From positions 1 to 64,000 of the forward strand of contig UZAE01012053.1 in assembly GCA_900617975.1 (NCBI GenBank): a DNA stretch of 64,000 nucleotides. Reading direction: 5' to 3'. This document shows positions 1 through 11,099 of the stretch, piece after piece (within the stretch, counting starts at the first letter, position 1; every line of letters begins with the position of its first letter). The notes under the pieces were generated by a model. That model was not told the DNA's origin, searched no databases, and saw nothing but the letters and a program-made list of their open reading frames with translations. The position numbers and the translations under genes were made by a program. Source of the DNA: Rodentolepis nana. Its lineage: Eukaryota; Platyhelminthes; Cestoda; Cyclophyllidea; Hymenolepididae.

Positions 1-212
1 GGAACAGAAGAATGTTTAAATGACGTAAAAGAGGCAGACACAAAGGTGGAAAAAAAGGTGAGGTGAGTACTGTGGAAGTTGTCGAATATGACATACAGTG
101 GGGTCACGGTAGTTAGAATTCAGAAGTCGACTGCCGGTTAATAGACCTTTTTGCCGTATGAGTACACGTTGCCCAGGGTGCACCACGTGGAGGTAAGTCT
201 AGCGCACACCCC
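1..212 (-). mobile_element. Ribozyme-headed retroposon, cut by the left window edge
   Basis: Sense is the minus strand. Positions 212 down to 141 hold the 5' ribozyme head and the rest runs to the window edge, so the 3' tail is not visible. The head keeps the P1' strand, the conserved CTGGGCAAC segment, the P4 hairpin (with a G-U pair) and the catalytic C in GGCAAAA. P2 is weakened by two substitutions. It matches the other family copies along its whole visible length. TSDs cannot be checked because one flank is outside the window. Confidence 0.85.
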
Positions 213-3200
213 ACGAACTTATAAGTAGTGCATTTTAATGAAGTTGAAAACGTCAACATATTTGTTAAGAGGAACTTTACTTTTAAAGATATATTAGCTA
301 ACTTCCACATCTTATGACATTTCATATGTCTAGATAAATAGGTGTTTACTGTGACCCATTTGAACAATAATTTAATTAGTAAAAAATTCTGTTTTAAATA
401 TAGTCAAAATCTAAATCCCACTGCAGAGTGATTTGCTGCGTAATAAATGTTTCCAAATGGACATAATTCACAAGGACTTTTGTCGGAACCTATAATTATC
501 TTATTTACACGAGGATGGGCATTCTCAATTCCCACCACCCCAACCGGCAGTGTTTGTGGCAAACCCACACCTACTTAAGTCAGAAATTTGCCTCCATGCA
601 CAATTGATCCTGTGCGCACACGATTTATAAATGTAAAATTTCGACTAAGAGAAGGAGATTGGTTTACTAGTCTGTCGCATAAATCAAGACTGTCCTGTAT
701 AGCGAAGCAGCACTTCCGTCTACCAACTCACCTACCACCTTCGAAATTCAATTTACTTCACTCCGGGCATAATTATAGGCGGAAAAAGCCTTCTTAACCG
801 CAACTTAATTTGCGAAATTGCGCAGATATGCCAAGACAAGAAATGACCTGCCATATTAAGTTTTAATGTGAATCACACTGTGCTTTCGTAATCGATGCAG
901 AGGTAAGTACCATAACGACAGAGCGTTCAGAGAAGGATGATTCATTTGAAGCTAAAATATTAGGGAAGACCTCAAGCAAGGGGCTTTCCTGATCAATAAA
1001 AAGCCATCAGGATAAGAAGAGCAGGTGCTTAAAAATGATCCGAATAGAATTTGAGTTTATCGTTCTTTTAATTAAATTTTTAGTTAATGCTTTATTAATT
1101 CGTTTCCACTCAGCATCCTTGAATATGTAGTAAATAAAAAACGAACGAATTCACTAGGAATGACTAGAATAGTTAAACTAAAGAAAAAATACAGTAATTT
1201 TTTAATAGTAAATGATATTTTATGGCTATAAGCTAAATTATTACTCAAAATAATAAAAGTTGTAGGATTTTGGTAATTAAATTTTCAAATTTGTCATTCA
1301 TTTCAAAAACAATGAGCTAAGAAATAATTCATTCCCACATTTAGGTACTGATAAATCTGACTTCAAGAATTACCTCTTATAACGAAGGCAGTCTTGGAAA
1401 ATATGAACTACTACTAGATTTGCACTGCTTTTCATCGGGAAAATATAGCCATCAAGGAGGGCTAGGAGTGAGCGCCTTTTGTTGCTCGTTCCCATGGGAA
1501 ATAAGGTGCATTAAAGTAATGTGGGGGGGGGGAGGGGGGAAGGCGTACTAAATGATGCCGTTCCACTTGCACATGGGCTTTGTGTAATCCATTTGTCCCG
1601 CCCTTTTTAAACGCTCGCCAACCAATCTGCATTCACCTCACACAGCATCACTCCACGCAAAACATGAATTCCTTCCACCCACTTTAAGTACAAAATTTCT
1701 CCACCCTTCCCCCCTACAAATGCTCGATTTTTTGCTATCTTGGCGTGTAATTGGTGAGGCGAACCTTCGAGCGAAAATCAGTCCTTGTCTAGATAGAAGA
1801 CATTGACAATGCAAGAGATTCTTGCCAAGTTATATTTGCTTCCTTTTCAAGAGAATATCAGTGGTATACTTAACTATTGTAACGGGAACCAGCAGTTTAC
1901 ATTGAAATTTAGAGATAACTTTTGTAATTTCCTACAACACCACAATAAGCAATCATAAGGTTGTACAGAATAAATGTAATATGGGAGATAAAAACAAGGT
2001 TTCTTTCATATGGAAAGTAAATGAAAAAAAAAGAAAATTTGTAGGAAGGAGTAATATTTTAAGGTAAATATTACCATATCACCATTCGAAATATTTGGCA
2101 ACCACTTATGGTAAATAAAACTAGATTTCTACATATTTTAACTTTCAAGGCATGCCATATTTGTAAATCATTCATGACTAATCCAGTTTCTGATTCGCCC
2201 TTGAAGCTGGAGAAAACGATTTGAGAAAAACATTGCATACATAGGAAAACATTTTTTTATCCTCTCTGAAGACGTTACACATATTGTCTTTTCACAGTTT
2301 TAGAGGAAGTGAAATGAAACGAACAGCAATTTCCCAAAAAGCACGTATTTTAGCAATATAATTAGAGGCCCAATTTAATGCTGACTTGTTAACACCTTAT
2401 CAATTGATTCAGTGTAAAATTTGCTCAACTCTATGTATTTCAAATAAGTCAAGTAAGCTAATCTAAACTGGAATTAATTTTAATTTTAATTTTATCCTAA
2501 ATTTAAAAATAAATAATTTGAAATTACTTGCAATTTGCACGAGGACAGACGCGAAATACTGTCTTTGTAAAGGTAAAAAACACTGTCAAGTATTTTGCAC
2601 ATTGGTGTGATTTACTAGGAGGATGGCAAAAAAAAACAGACAATTTTTTCATCAAAGTTGGAATTAAATTTTTACTATTTTCTAGGAATAAGTGATTTCC
2701 TTGATCCCAATTAAAAAAAACGGATACAGATGGTGATGATACCAAAATTTTTTGCATCCGAAATTTTGTCCAGTATGTCAAAATGACTCGGTTGGCCAAT
2801 GGATCAACAACTATTTATCTTTTCTTTGGTGATGCAATTCAAGGGACCGAGTTGTGGTTTGTCAACGTCAGTGAAATAACAGGTTATAATAAAGTCTTGA
2901 AGAGAATTGTGCTCATAGGTAAGAGATAATATGCGTTAAAGACAGTGAGGAAATACTACCCTGTGGGAATGAATGGGGAGCGACTAAAAACCTCGAGAGC
3001 ACCTTGTAAATTTTTTGATATTTTAGAAAAAGACAAAAGGCAAAACATATGACATCAAGAAGCTGTGCTGTCTCGAAGATGACTCTAGGAATAGACAATT
3101 CCAATGCGCATTAAATCTTAAATCAGATAGGTTATTGATTTCTTTATTTACCATGTATGAATCTAACCTAATAAAATAGTGAGAAGTACCTCAATAGATA

Positions 3201-3500
3201 TGCAGGTGACTGCGTGTTTCCCCTCATCAGTGCAAATTGAGTTGCTTTCCACCATCTAAGAAATAGATGATATCTGAAATGACTTCGTAAACTTTGCTGA
3301 ATTTCGATTCCTTGCTTTTCGCTTGTTGAGCATTGAGGATCTATAAACTTGTCGAGTAAAGTATGAGTCCACTGCGTTCTCTGGTCATTTCGAAAATTAA
3401 CTTTGACCTAAAACAGTGGGTAAATTTTGCTCATTTAATACATATAATGAGAAAAAGGAAGTGCAGTATCCACGTTTCCACCATAGACGTCAAGTTACCA
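213..3500. other. No gene recognised
   Basis: AT-rich sequence. There is a G-rich run near 1520-1540. The longest open frame is about 90 codons (2524-2799, minus), with simple composition and no recognisable motif. I see no RNA gene or repeat shared with the rest of the window. Confidence 0.6.
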
Positions 3501-3574
3501 TACAATCGCTCATTCTCACACATTTGCTGTGTGGCATTTAAGCCGTTGAATTATTCATAAGCATTCTCCCCCCG
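3501..3574. repeat. Unnamed dispersed repeat, copy A of pair 1
   Basis: This segment aligns by eye over about 73 bp with 16661-16733. Shared blocks are ACAATCRCTCAT, TGTGGCATTTAA and ATTATTCATA followed by a C-rich stretch. It is not part of the ribozyme-headed family. No coding potential, terminal repeats or TSD were recognised, so its class is unknown. Confidence 0.5.
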
Positions 3575-3689
3575 GCCTGGCAATGGAATATCACCTATCA
3601 GGCATGGCTAAGAGGTGACGTCAGGGGCGACGATAATGATGAGTGATAGGAGAGAGGGCATAAAAGAATTGAGATGGTCATATTAACCA

Positions 3690-3712
3690 CCCCCCCCCCC
3701 CCCCCCCCCCCC
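3690..3712. repeat. Poly-C tract, 23 nt
   Basis: An uninterrupted C run, followed by further C-rich sequence. A second run of nearly the same length lies about 670 bp downstream. Run length in an assembly is uncertain for such tracts. Confidence 0.9.
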
Positions 3713-4361
3713 ACCCTCACCCTTTCGACGAAATTAACATGTTTCATTCTTTGTCTTTGGCCATTTCTTATTCAGCTCGGAGAAAGAAACCTATTGATGT
3801 TAACCCACTTTGCGGACATATGAGTAGTCGACATTAATTACTTCATCCTGGCTCGATGTTGCTCTCTGTCTCATGGCTTCCAGGCTTGATTTTCATTAAA
3901 AAACTTAGATTTACGATCAATCGAATTAGATATTATTGGAAAATCAACCAATTAGTTAAAATTCTATCTTGTGATAAGCATGAAAGCTTTCAATGTGGCA
4001 TTGGCACCTTGTCTCCACCGTCTGCTGAAAATTCGTGAAGAGTCATACTGTCAATCTGAAAAGAAGACTAAATAACAGATAATTTAAAATAATAAGAAAT
4101 AATCGCTTCTTAAGGTCCAGTTGAAAGTTTGGCCAGTGAATTAGAAACTTCGTAAACTTGTTTAAAAGTCCGATAAACAGGAAATCACACAGAAGTCTTC
4201 TTTAAACTTCAGTGAATTTCTAAAGCAATGGGATCGAAATTCTAACGAGAAAGGCATCCAAATTTCACTCACCCAGAAAGCGGGTGCTAAGCCTCACCAC
4301 TATAAAATCGATTGCGGGACCTTTGTGATTTACTTCTCTCTCCTCCACTCCCCTGCCCTTG

Positions 4362-4383
4362 CCCCCCCCCCCCCCCCCCCCCC
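4362..4383. repeat. Poly-C tract, 22 nt
   Basis: An uninterrupted C run inside a pyrimidine-rich segment that starts near 4330. It is followed directly by copy A of unnamed repeat pair 2. Confidence 0.9.
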
Positions 4384-4427
4384 ACCCCAACTACATTTCA
4401 GCATCTTGTTCCAGCCTGGCCGTGTTG

Positions 4428-4488
4428 GCCTTATTCATATTCGTCTGAGTCATAATGGGCTAATGGCCAGACGTAATAAATGATGCGG
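4428..4488. repeat. Unnamed dispersed repeat, copy A of pair 2
   Basis: Aligns by eye with 62463-62515: GCCTTAT, then TTCGTCTGAGTCAT, then TGGCCAGA and a TAAAT-type segment occur in the same order. The match is short and diverged. Class unknown. Confidence 0.45.
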
Positions 4489-7400
4489 TTCTTTGAGTTT
4501 TCTTGCCATTAGGACGACCAAACAATGGTCAACGTTTCTCAATATTGCACGTCGATGGAACTTAATACTATCGATAATTTAATTCTATATAACCTGCACA
4601 AACTAACAAGAACCATGTTTCTCCTCCACTGGGAAATAGAAATACACATATAAGCAGAGAGGCAGCTGATTTTACGTCCATCTGCAACTACAGAAGTGTT
4701 GAAATAGGCATATAAAGCCACGCCTTCCTTAAAAAATCGTTAGCATGTGTTTAAAAAGTGTAGATATGTTATCATATTTTTGAAAAAGACGTTTGTCTTT
4801 CATTAATTGGAACGTTGTTTTGCCCTTGATGCGATATTCCCGGGATATCCTTAAAAGATCCTTCGGGCAGACGGACACAATTTTAGAAAATCGTGAAAGA
4901 ATGAGATGAGGATGGGAGGGGGGAGGCTAGATGAGGTTGTAGGTTTCTACAACGCATCAATTAAATACATTTCTTAGTCGTCACTCCACCAGGCAATTAG
5001 AGAGGAAGTCTTGCAACCAGCGGCCATCTTGATATTTGGCGTTTTTAAGCAAATTGGTAATGCTTTTTAAGCGTATTCTTTGGAAGAATTTTCTTATGCA
5101 ATAGTGGTTTGACAGAAACAGTCCATCAAAATGATCTAAATATAGGGATTCACAACAAAAATTCCGACTCGAAATTCCTTTAAATAGAATTCAGGCAATT
5201 CCAAATGAATTGCTTATTTTAAAAAATTATTGGATATAATAGAGACTTTGAAATGACTCCATACCGATTTCAGATGATTATTTTGAAAGGCCCTAAGAGT
5301 GGAGAATTTGGATTACTTTGATTCCAGATTTGCATTAATTTCATTTAATAATTATCAACGCCTCAGCACACGTGCAACAGATGGAAGATTTAAAATAAAT
5401 AGCTTTTGCTCTACCGTAATTTAACTCTGTCAATCACAGATAGGAAAATCTGTTTTCCAATTAGTGGGACCATTTTTCCTAATTCTACATGTACCATGGC
5501 CACTTTACATTTGATTCATAATTCATGAAAAATTTGTCATTCTCCCATTCGCCTTTGACTTATTATTCAAACAACATTGTTTGTTGAGAGAATGAGGTTG
5601 AATTAGCTTTTGGACCTTGGAAATCAAGCACAGAGTAGCATAAATTTGAAAAATTTCCCCTTTTTTTAAATATGAAATGTAATAAAATTCCCTATAATTG
5701 AGGTGTGTTGCGTTGAGCATAAAGGGGTTAAGGACATTTTACCCCATTAGGAGGGAAAGTAGTCATTAGGATCCATTAAGAAAGCGGAATTGAACTTATT
5801 TTACAAAGAGTACAAAATTGAAGAAAGGGGTGCGTTAATTGAAATTTAGATTTTGAGCATGAGTTTCAGAGCATATAAATAATGCAAAGCGATTAGAGTT
5901 TATTTAGGAACATAAATTCCAATTTAAGTTTTAATTTTTAAGTTAAATGTTTAGTATATTAAAACACTCATGAAAAAATTTACTTCGCATCTGTGATAGC
6001 GCTGGTTTTCATAAATAAGACTTCGCTACGAGGTCATTAAAAGAACTAATCCATTTCTAAAACGATGTTCATAATAAGTTCATTTATACAACAATAAGCA
6101 CACCTGTAGTAAATTGTCACTATTACTTGGTCATATGATAAATTACCCCTTGAATGTGAACTAAGCTATTTTAGGGCCGCCGCATCATTGTAACATAATT
6201 TAGTTGCTAGTTTGATTGTATACCTAAAAATCGATAGAATTAGCCAATTCGCCTGAGTAATGCCACTTGAAATTTGACCATTAAAGATTTATTCAATTTA
6301 GAACGAAAAGGAAAATAATTCATTTAATCTTTAATTGGAGGAAGTGTAGTGATGGCAGTGAGGCAGGATTTCCCAACAAGATATTCATCTCAAAACGGGA
6401 GACTAGGCGAAGAAAGAAAAGCACACATAGAAATGCTGATTTGATGGGCCTACCACGACAGCTTACGACAAAGTCTTGCTTTGACAGTAAGTCACTAGTC
6501 ATTTTAGTTGGCTTCATTACTTGACGAACTTAGGTGTAGATATAATCACGTTATAATGATTCAATATTGCTAATTTATTCACCCCAAATACTACTGCTCT
6601 TCATGTAATGTCCATAATTTAAGGTTCCTGCTTTTAGCATGGGATGCGATTAATTGGAACACTTAGATGTCCCCAAACGGAGAGGCAAATTACTCCCAAC
6701 TCGAAGATCCAGTTATTACAATGAGCGATTGTATGCAATTGACTGGGCTTCGATGCATAGTGAAATATTTCGTTAGTGTTTACGTCTACTTCATATTGAA
6801 GTGTTTGAATGCTTACCATGATTAATTCATATTGAAATATAAAATGAAGAGCTAGTAATATAATTGGAAGTTCTGATAATTAAGTTTTGAAAATCTCATG
6901 TGAATTAGCTTAGTAGAATGAGTTGAAGAAATATGACTCTAGCCTTACTGGAGCTTGTGGTTCTACAAATGAAAAAGTGGGCGTAATTTCATTAAGTGCC
7001 GCTGTTCCCCAAGCCTAATAACTAGACGAATCTTCGAAACGTCTCGAGATTTGTAAAGGAAATTTAACGATATATTTTCGTATTAATAGGGTCGTTATTT
7101 AAAATATACCAGTATAATAATATAATTAAATGCACCAATGACCTATTAAAATACCAGGTTACGTTACAGGGTATTTATTTCTAGAAGAATAGAACTTCTT
7201 CCTTGTGAAACATACATGACCACATTTGAGAATCGTTATGCCTAATTTGATAAATATGGTTTTCACATCAAATGCAAAGTAAATAATAATGGAAGTTCTA
7301 TCAGAAAAATGTTGAAAGCAACCAATACTGAATGATTTACCCTTTAAAACCCTATAGGACCGTACGGTCTTCTTTCAAAGTAAGCTTCGTCGGTACTAGA

Positions 7401-7981
7401 CTCGTAACAGAAGGCGCTATTACCGTTTGTTGCATGTTCAAAGCGTCTATAGCCTTTGTTTGATACCACCAAAACTCATCACGTCGGCTGCCTCAGTCTG
7501 CCATGACGGCTAGCGGCCTTTTCCAATAAAATATCGGGCGTTAAGGGATTAATCCAAAAGCTTCGTTCAGCTTTCTTTCCAAATTACCTAACAAAGGTAA
7601 AAACACAGGATTCAATGAAGTTTTTATTTTGAAAAGAAAACCGAGTTGTATCCAATGGTAGTTAAATTATTTGTATAAGCTTAAAATAATGATAAATAAA
7701 AGGTTATTTGAAGTCGAGAAATGAGATGCCAGGCTACTTTTAGATATAGATAATTAGATCAAGGCAAAACTGTCATAAACTCCCATGGAGTACTCAATTC
7801 AATCGGTTAAAAGTCAATCCTTAAACCATTTTGGAAATCGAGTTCTATTTTTCTTTTCAAGTTTTCCATGCAGTTTCAAATTTATTCATTTGAATTTCCA
7901 ACTACAATGTTACTTCCATTCAATAAGTTGATATTATGTTGAAGAGGATATGCTGAAAAATTGACCATGGAGTTTTGATTT
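4489..7981. other. No gene recognised
   Basis: AT-rich sequence; all open frames are under about 70 codons. A slightly GC-richer patch begins near 7350 and contains a perfect 12-bp palindrome GACCGTACGGTC at 7358-7369. Nothing else could be named. Confidence 0.6.
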
Positions 7982-8296
7982 CTAATGAAATTTACGTATA
8001 TTGACTGTCAGAAGTCCACGACTTTCTTGTTCGACTTTGATTTGGAAGAAAAAATCCAAAAAGTCTATTTCCTTGAGGAACCTTTCATCAGTCATGCTGA
8101 TTATGTTCAAATAATAGGTTGAACTTGGACAGGAAATCTGCTTCCATGGGTCGCGAGCCATTTTTCCATCTTGCCAATAACAGCCTATTCCGACATTTCT
8201 ATTGACTCCAATACACCCATCTATTTTAACTTCGAAATTCTTTCTCGTTAATTTACAAAGATGCTTTATGTAGTGATCTCTTTGATCTGAATACAC
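7982..8296 (-). pseudogene. Possible M14 zinc-carboxypeptidase exon relic
   Basis: An open frame of about 104 codons on the minus strand. Residues about 27-60 resemble the central part of M14 metallocarboxypeptidases: CIG-V-NRN, an aromatic-W segment, then G..ARDP and a Cys/Pro-rich stretch. In the family NRN follows an Asp-Leu pair, which is missing here, and its Asn-Arg contribute to substrate binding. The zinc-ligand motif HxxE and the catalytic Glu are not visible nearby, and the flanks show no further homologous segment. I read this as a decayed single exon or a captured fragment. The resemblance rests on about 35 residues judged by eye, and a chance match cannot be excluded. Confidence 0.33.
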
Positions 8297-9039
8297 AAAT
8301 TACTTTCGATACTAAAATTAACTTGGCTGTTGTTTGTGTGAAATTTTCAAGGAAGTACAGAATTTAACTGGACAGGGTTTGATAGTTGGCTCGCATATTA
8401 CAGTTTCACCGCATCACCAGATACACCGGTCTCCTACTTTGGATTACCAAAAGTCCGCCCCCAACTTCTGAGAAATGCGGATGAAGTCCAATCCACAGTT
8501 AATCTGCAACCCAAACTTTGTTCCGCATTTTCTCAACGATGTCTACTTATATTAAGATAAATCATTGTTGGCGAGCCAAGCAGTTGATTAGTTAAATCTA
8601 GTTGAGGACACTCCTGCAATTCGATTTTAATTGGACTTAGCTATTCTTTCAGAAATAGTAGACACCTAAAATTTGGTCATATTCATGCCGTTTACTTTTG
8701 GTGGTAATAGGGGAGGGGGAGAGGGCAAACTCCAGTTCTCCTGTTTCAGAAGAAAATTTTTTCAGTTTACTTTCTCTCACCTTAACATAGGCTTTCTCAC
8801 TCTCACCTTGGAATGAGAAACGACAAACGTTTGAGAAATATAAGTGGTTGTGGTGTTATTAAATCATAAACTGAAAATTATAATAAATAAAGGGTATGTT
8901 AGTAGTTAGATGAGACAGTTTTCAAATGCTTCCTAATGTAATACTCTTGTAATCATTAATAATATGATGAAGTTTTCGCCGGCTGTTCAATATGATACCG
9001 TCATTTTGTGTGGAGAAAAAAACATCTGCTTGGAGTGGC

Positions 9040-9840
9040 ATTAAGAGTAAAATTGCCAGGGAGATTCAAGGCTAATGTAGCTAGAAGAAAGAAACACAAT
9101 AGACAGTCTGACCTGAGCTTCCTGACTCGGGTTTTGTTGCCACAGTTAGGTAACTATTTCAGGCTCTACTACCCCGTTTGTAATCAATAAAGAACTTCTC
9201 TACTACAACCTCGTCCAGAGATCGACTTCCTAGACAAAAGCTGCACGAGTATCGTCTTCTGAGCAAAGTGCGAAGTCCTGCTGAATCACAAACAGCTCTG
9301 CTCTTTTCCGATGAGAAAACTGTTGCAAAGATGAAAAGTACAACAGGTAGGTAAAGCGATGGTCTGACTTGCATGTAGTGCAAAGGACGCTTGCTCAAAT
9401 TGACATGGTTTTTGGATGTGTTCTTCTCTGTCAAAGATGGTGTGCAGCCTCCTTCCATATTCTTTTTACGATGCGTTTAGGTTGAATTACAATGTCTATG
9501 TGGAAGTGTTAACCACTGTAATAGTTAATCCATGAAAAAATGAGGGTAACCCCTAATAGACCATTTGCATAAGGCAGCAGGATTCGTTCGTCCCTTCGAC
9601 ACTTCAGAGGAAGGTCATAAATTATTGCCGGTCCGATTTTACGACTATGCCAACCCTATGTATGTTCGGTCTTCAAACTTCTTCCACGTACTCGATCTTA
9701 TCTCGATGGAGTATTAGACATGTGTTGGACATTGAGCTTTTACTACAAAGTTGCCACTGAATCCTTTTCATGGAAAAAGCGAAATCAGCTTGCTACAGGA
9801 TCCCGGGAAGAGCCCTTTCCGCGGATTCTTGAAAATCTAT
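9040..9840 (+). pseudogene. Decayed Tc1/mariner-superfamily (IS630-like) transposase relic
   Basis: The frames are broken, but successive segments keep the family's order on the plus strand. LLSKVRSPAE is followed by LFSDEK at about 9256-9318, which is the first catalytic-Asp region of this transposase type. Another frame gives LNYNVYVEVL at 9482-9511, resembling the 'VNADVYVEVL' region. At 9694 there is a diverged counterpart of the PDLNPMD segment that holds the third acidic residue. Stops and frame changes separate these pieces, so it cannot encode an active enzyme. The last ~180 bp are similar to 31600-31830. Terminal inverted repeats were not found. An open frame on the opposite strand (9159-9458) is a shadow. 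Confidence 0.55.
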
Positions 9841-10738
9841 TTTACTATTATTAACTTTCTGTTTGGTAAATTAAACAGATAATCATATTGCGATGTATAA
9901 ATATATGCAAGAGGCTTTACTTTTGAAATCTTATTAGCATTTTACTTACTCTGAATGCTCAACAAATATTTGAAAGCCAAGACTCTTGTGGACGTATGGG
10001 CCAGCGTTTAAGCGAAATGTCTTTGTTATCGCCTCATTCTTCCTCTCCTCCTTCAACTATGACCCTTCATTTCGTTCCTTCCGTCTCTTCCTGTTCAATT
10101 GCAAGAGTGGTCAAATTGGTTCTTCCAGATTGTGTTCAGAGGAAGGGAAGAGATAACGAGATTCATTGAGGAGTTCATTAATATATTTTATTTGAGCCTT
10201 ATTCTGCGTGATATTTTTTATTTTCTGTCGTCCTCCGTTTTTCAGAAACCTTCGTAGGTCTAATTTTGTTAATTTATCTAAATCTATATAGTAAAGCATG
10301 ATGAACTCCACCTAATTAGATTCTACTCAATTAGATGTTTTTTTATCTTTTTCCGAACCTAAGATGATTGAATAAAATGCTGCTAATCTGAAGCAATGAA
10401 TATACCCGAATATATACTGTTGAATGTTTGACTATTCTTGAAGGGCACTTTGGCGATTATAAGCAAGACTGTCGCCTATTTAGATAATGGGCATTGACTC
10501 CAAAGACTTTAGTGACTAACCCCCAAAATGGATAAAGGTTCCCTACTGAAGTCGACATTTAAAGGGTGGTTACCACCAACGACGAAATGAGGCAGCACAC
10601 CAATTTCAAATTTTCTGCAGCCAATCTCTCAAAAGGGCACTTGAATGATGAGATAATAAAATAAACCGCGTGATTTTTCCTCTCAGTTCTAAAGATTCTA
10701 GGACATCACCATTGAAGGAGGGAAAGGTGGCGATATGA

Positions 10739-10756
10739 CACTTTAAAACGTTTTTT
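10739..10756. repeat. Left TSD of the retroposon at 10757-11081
   Basis: CACTTTAAAACGTTTTTT, 18 nt, repeated exactly at 11082-11099. This is the longest and cleanest TSD in the window and defines both ends of this copy. Confidence 0.9.
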
Positions 10757-11081
10757 TTATTATATCAAATGGCAGGTGTTTTAATGGTTATCATCAGCTC
10801 TTTAGTTGACTTCAGGCTTCACAGAGGGAAGGAACATCAAAGTGAAAAAAAGTCGAGAGGGGGGGGGGGCGGAACAGAAGAGTGTTTCAAAGATGTAAAA
10901 GAGACAGACACAATGGTAGAAAAAGGCGAGGTGAGTACTGTGGAAGGAGTCAAATATGACGAACAGTAGGGCCATGGTAGTATGTCGTGAGAAGTCAACT
11001 GTCAGTTAATAGACTTTTTTTGCCGTATGAGTATACGTTACCCAGGGTGCACCACGTGGAGGTAAGTCTATCGCATACCCC
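10757..11081 (-). mobile_element. Ribozyme-headed retroposon, full length
   Basis: Sense is the minus strand: 5' end at 11081, 3' tail at 10757. It is bracketed by an exact 18-bp TSD (10739-10756 and 11082-11099). The 5' ~72 nt form the HDV-like ribozyme head. The 3' end carries the conserved block reading CCATTTGATATAATAA in sense, a TAA-type tail it shares with the copy at 59047. The T runs of the sense strand and the absence of an ORF show it is non-autonomous. The exact TSD suggests a fairly recent insertion. Confidence 0.92.
11009..11081 (-). ncRNA. HDV-like self-cleaving ribozyme
   Basis: Sense runs from 11081 down. P2 ATAGACTT pairs fully with AAGTCTAT. P3 ACC pairs with GGT around loop TCCACGT. 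P1' is GCACCCT. P4 CGTAT-ACTC-ATACG is intact and the catalytic C follows in GGCAAA. Two departures from the family: one J1.1/4 base (GGGTAAC for GGGCAAC) and one P1 mismatch (GGGGTAT). It is probably weaker than the family consensus. Confidence 0.8.
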
Positions 11082-11099
11082 CACTTTAAAACGTTTTTT
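11082..11099. repeat. Right TSD of the retroposon at 10757-11081
   Basis: Exact 18-nt copy of 10739-10756, directly abutting the ribozyme 5' end. Confidence 0.9.

Noticed and set aside
588..797. 69-codon plus frame and similar short frames through the window
   Set aside because: Length is within chance expectation and no motif was recognised.
9159..9458. 99-codon minus frame
   Set aside because: It is the shadow of the plus-strand transposase relic, which gives a better family match.
10757..11081. Classification of the repeat family as a tRNA-, 5S- or 7SL-derived SINE
   Set aside because: No head similar to any of these RNAs, poor A/B box candidates, and T runs in the sense strand. The ribozyme head explains the 5' end better.
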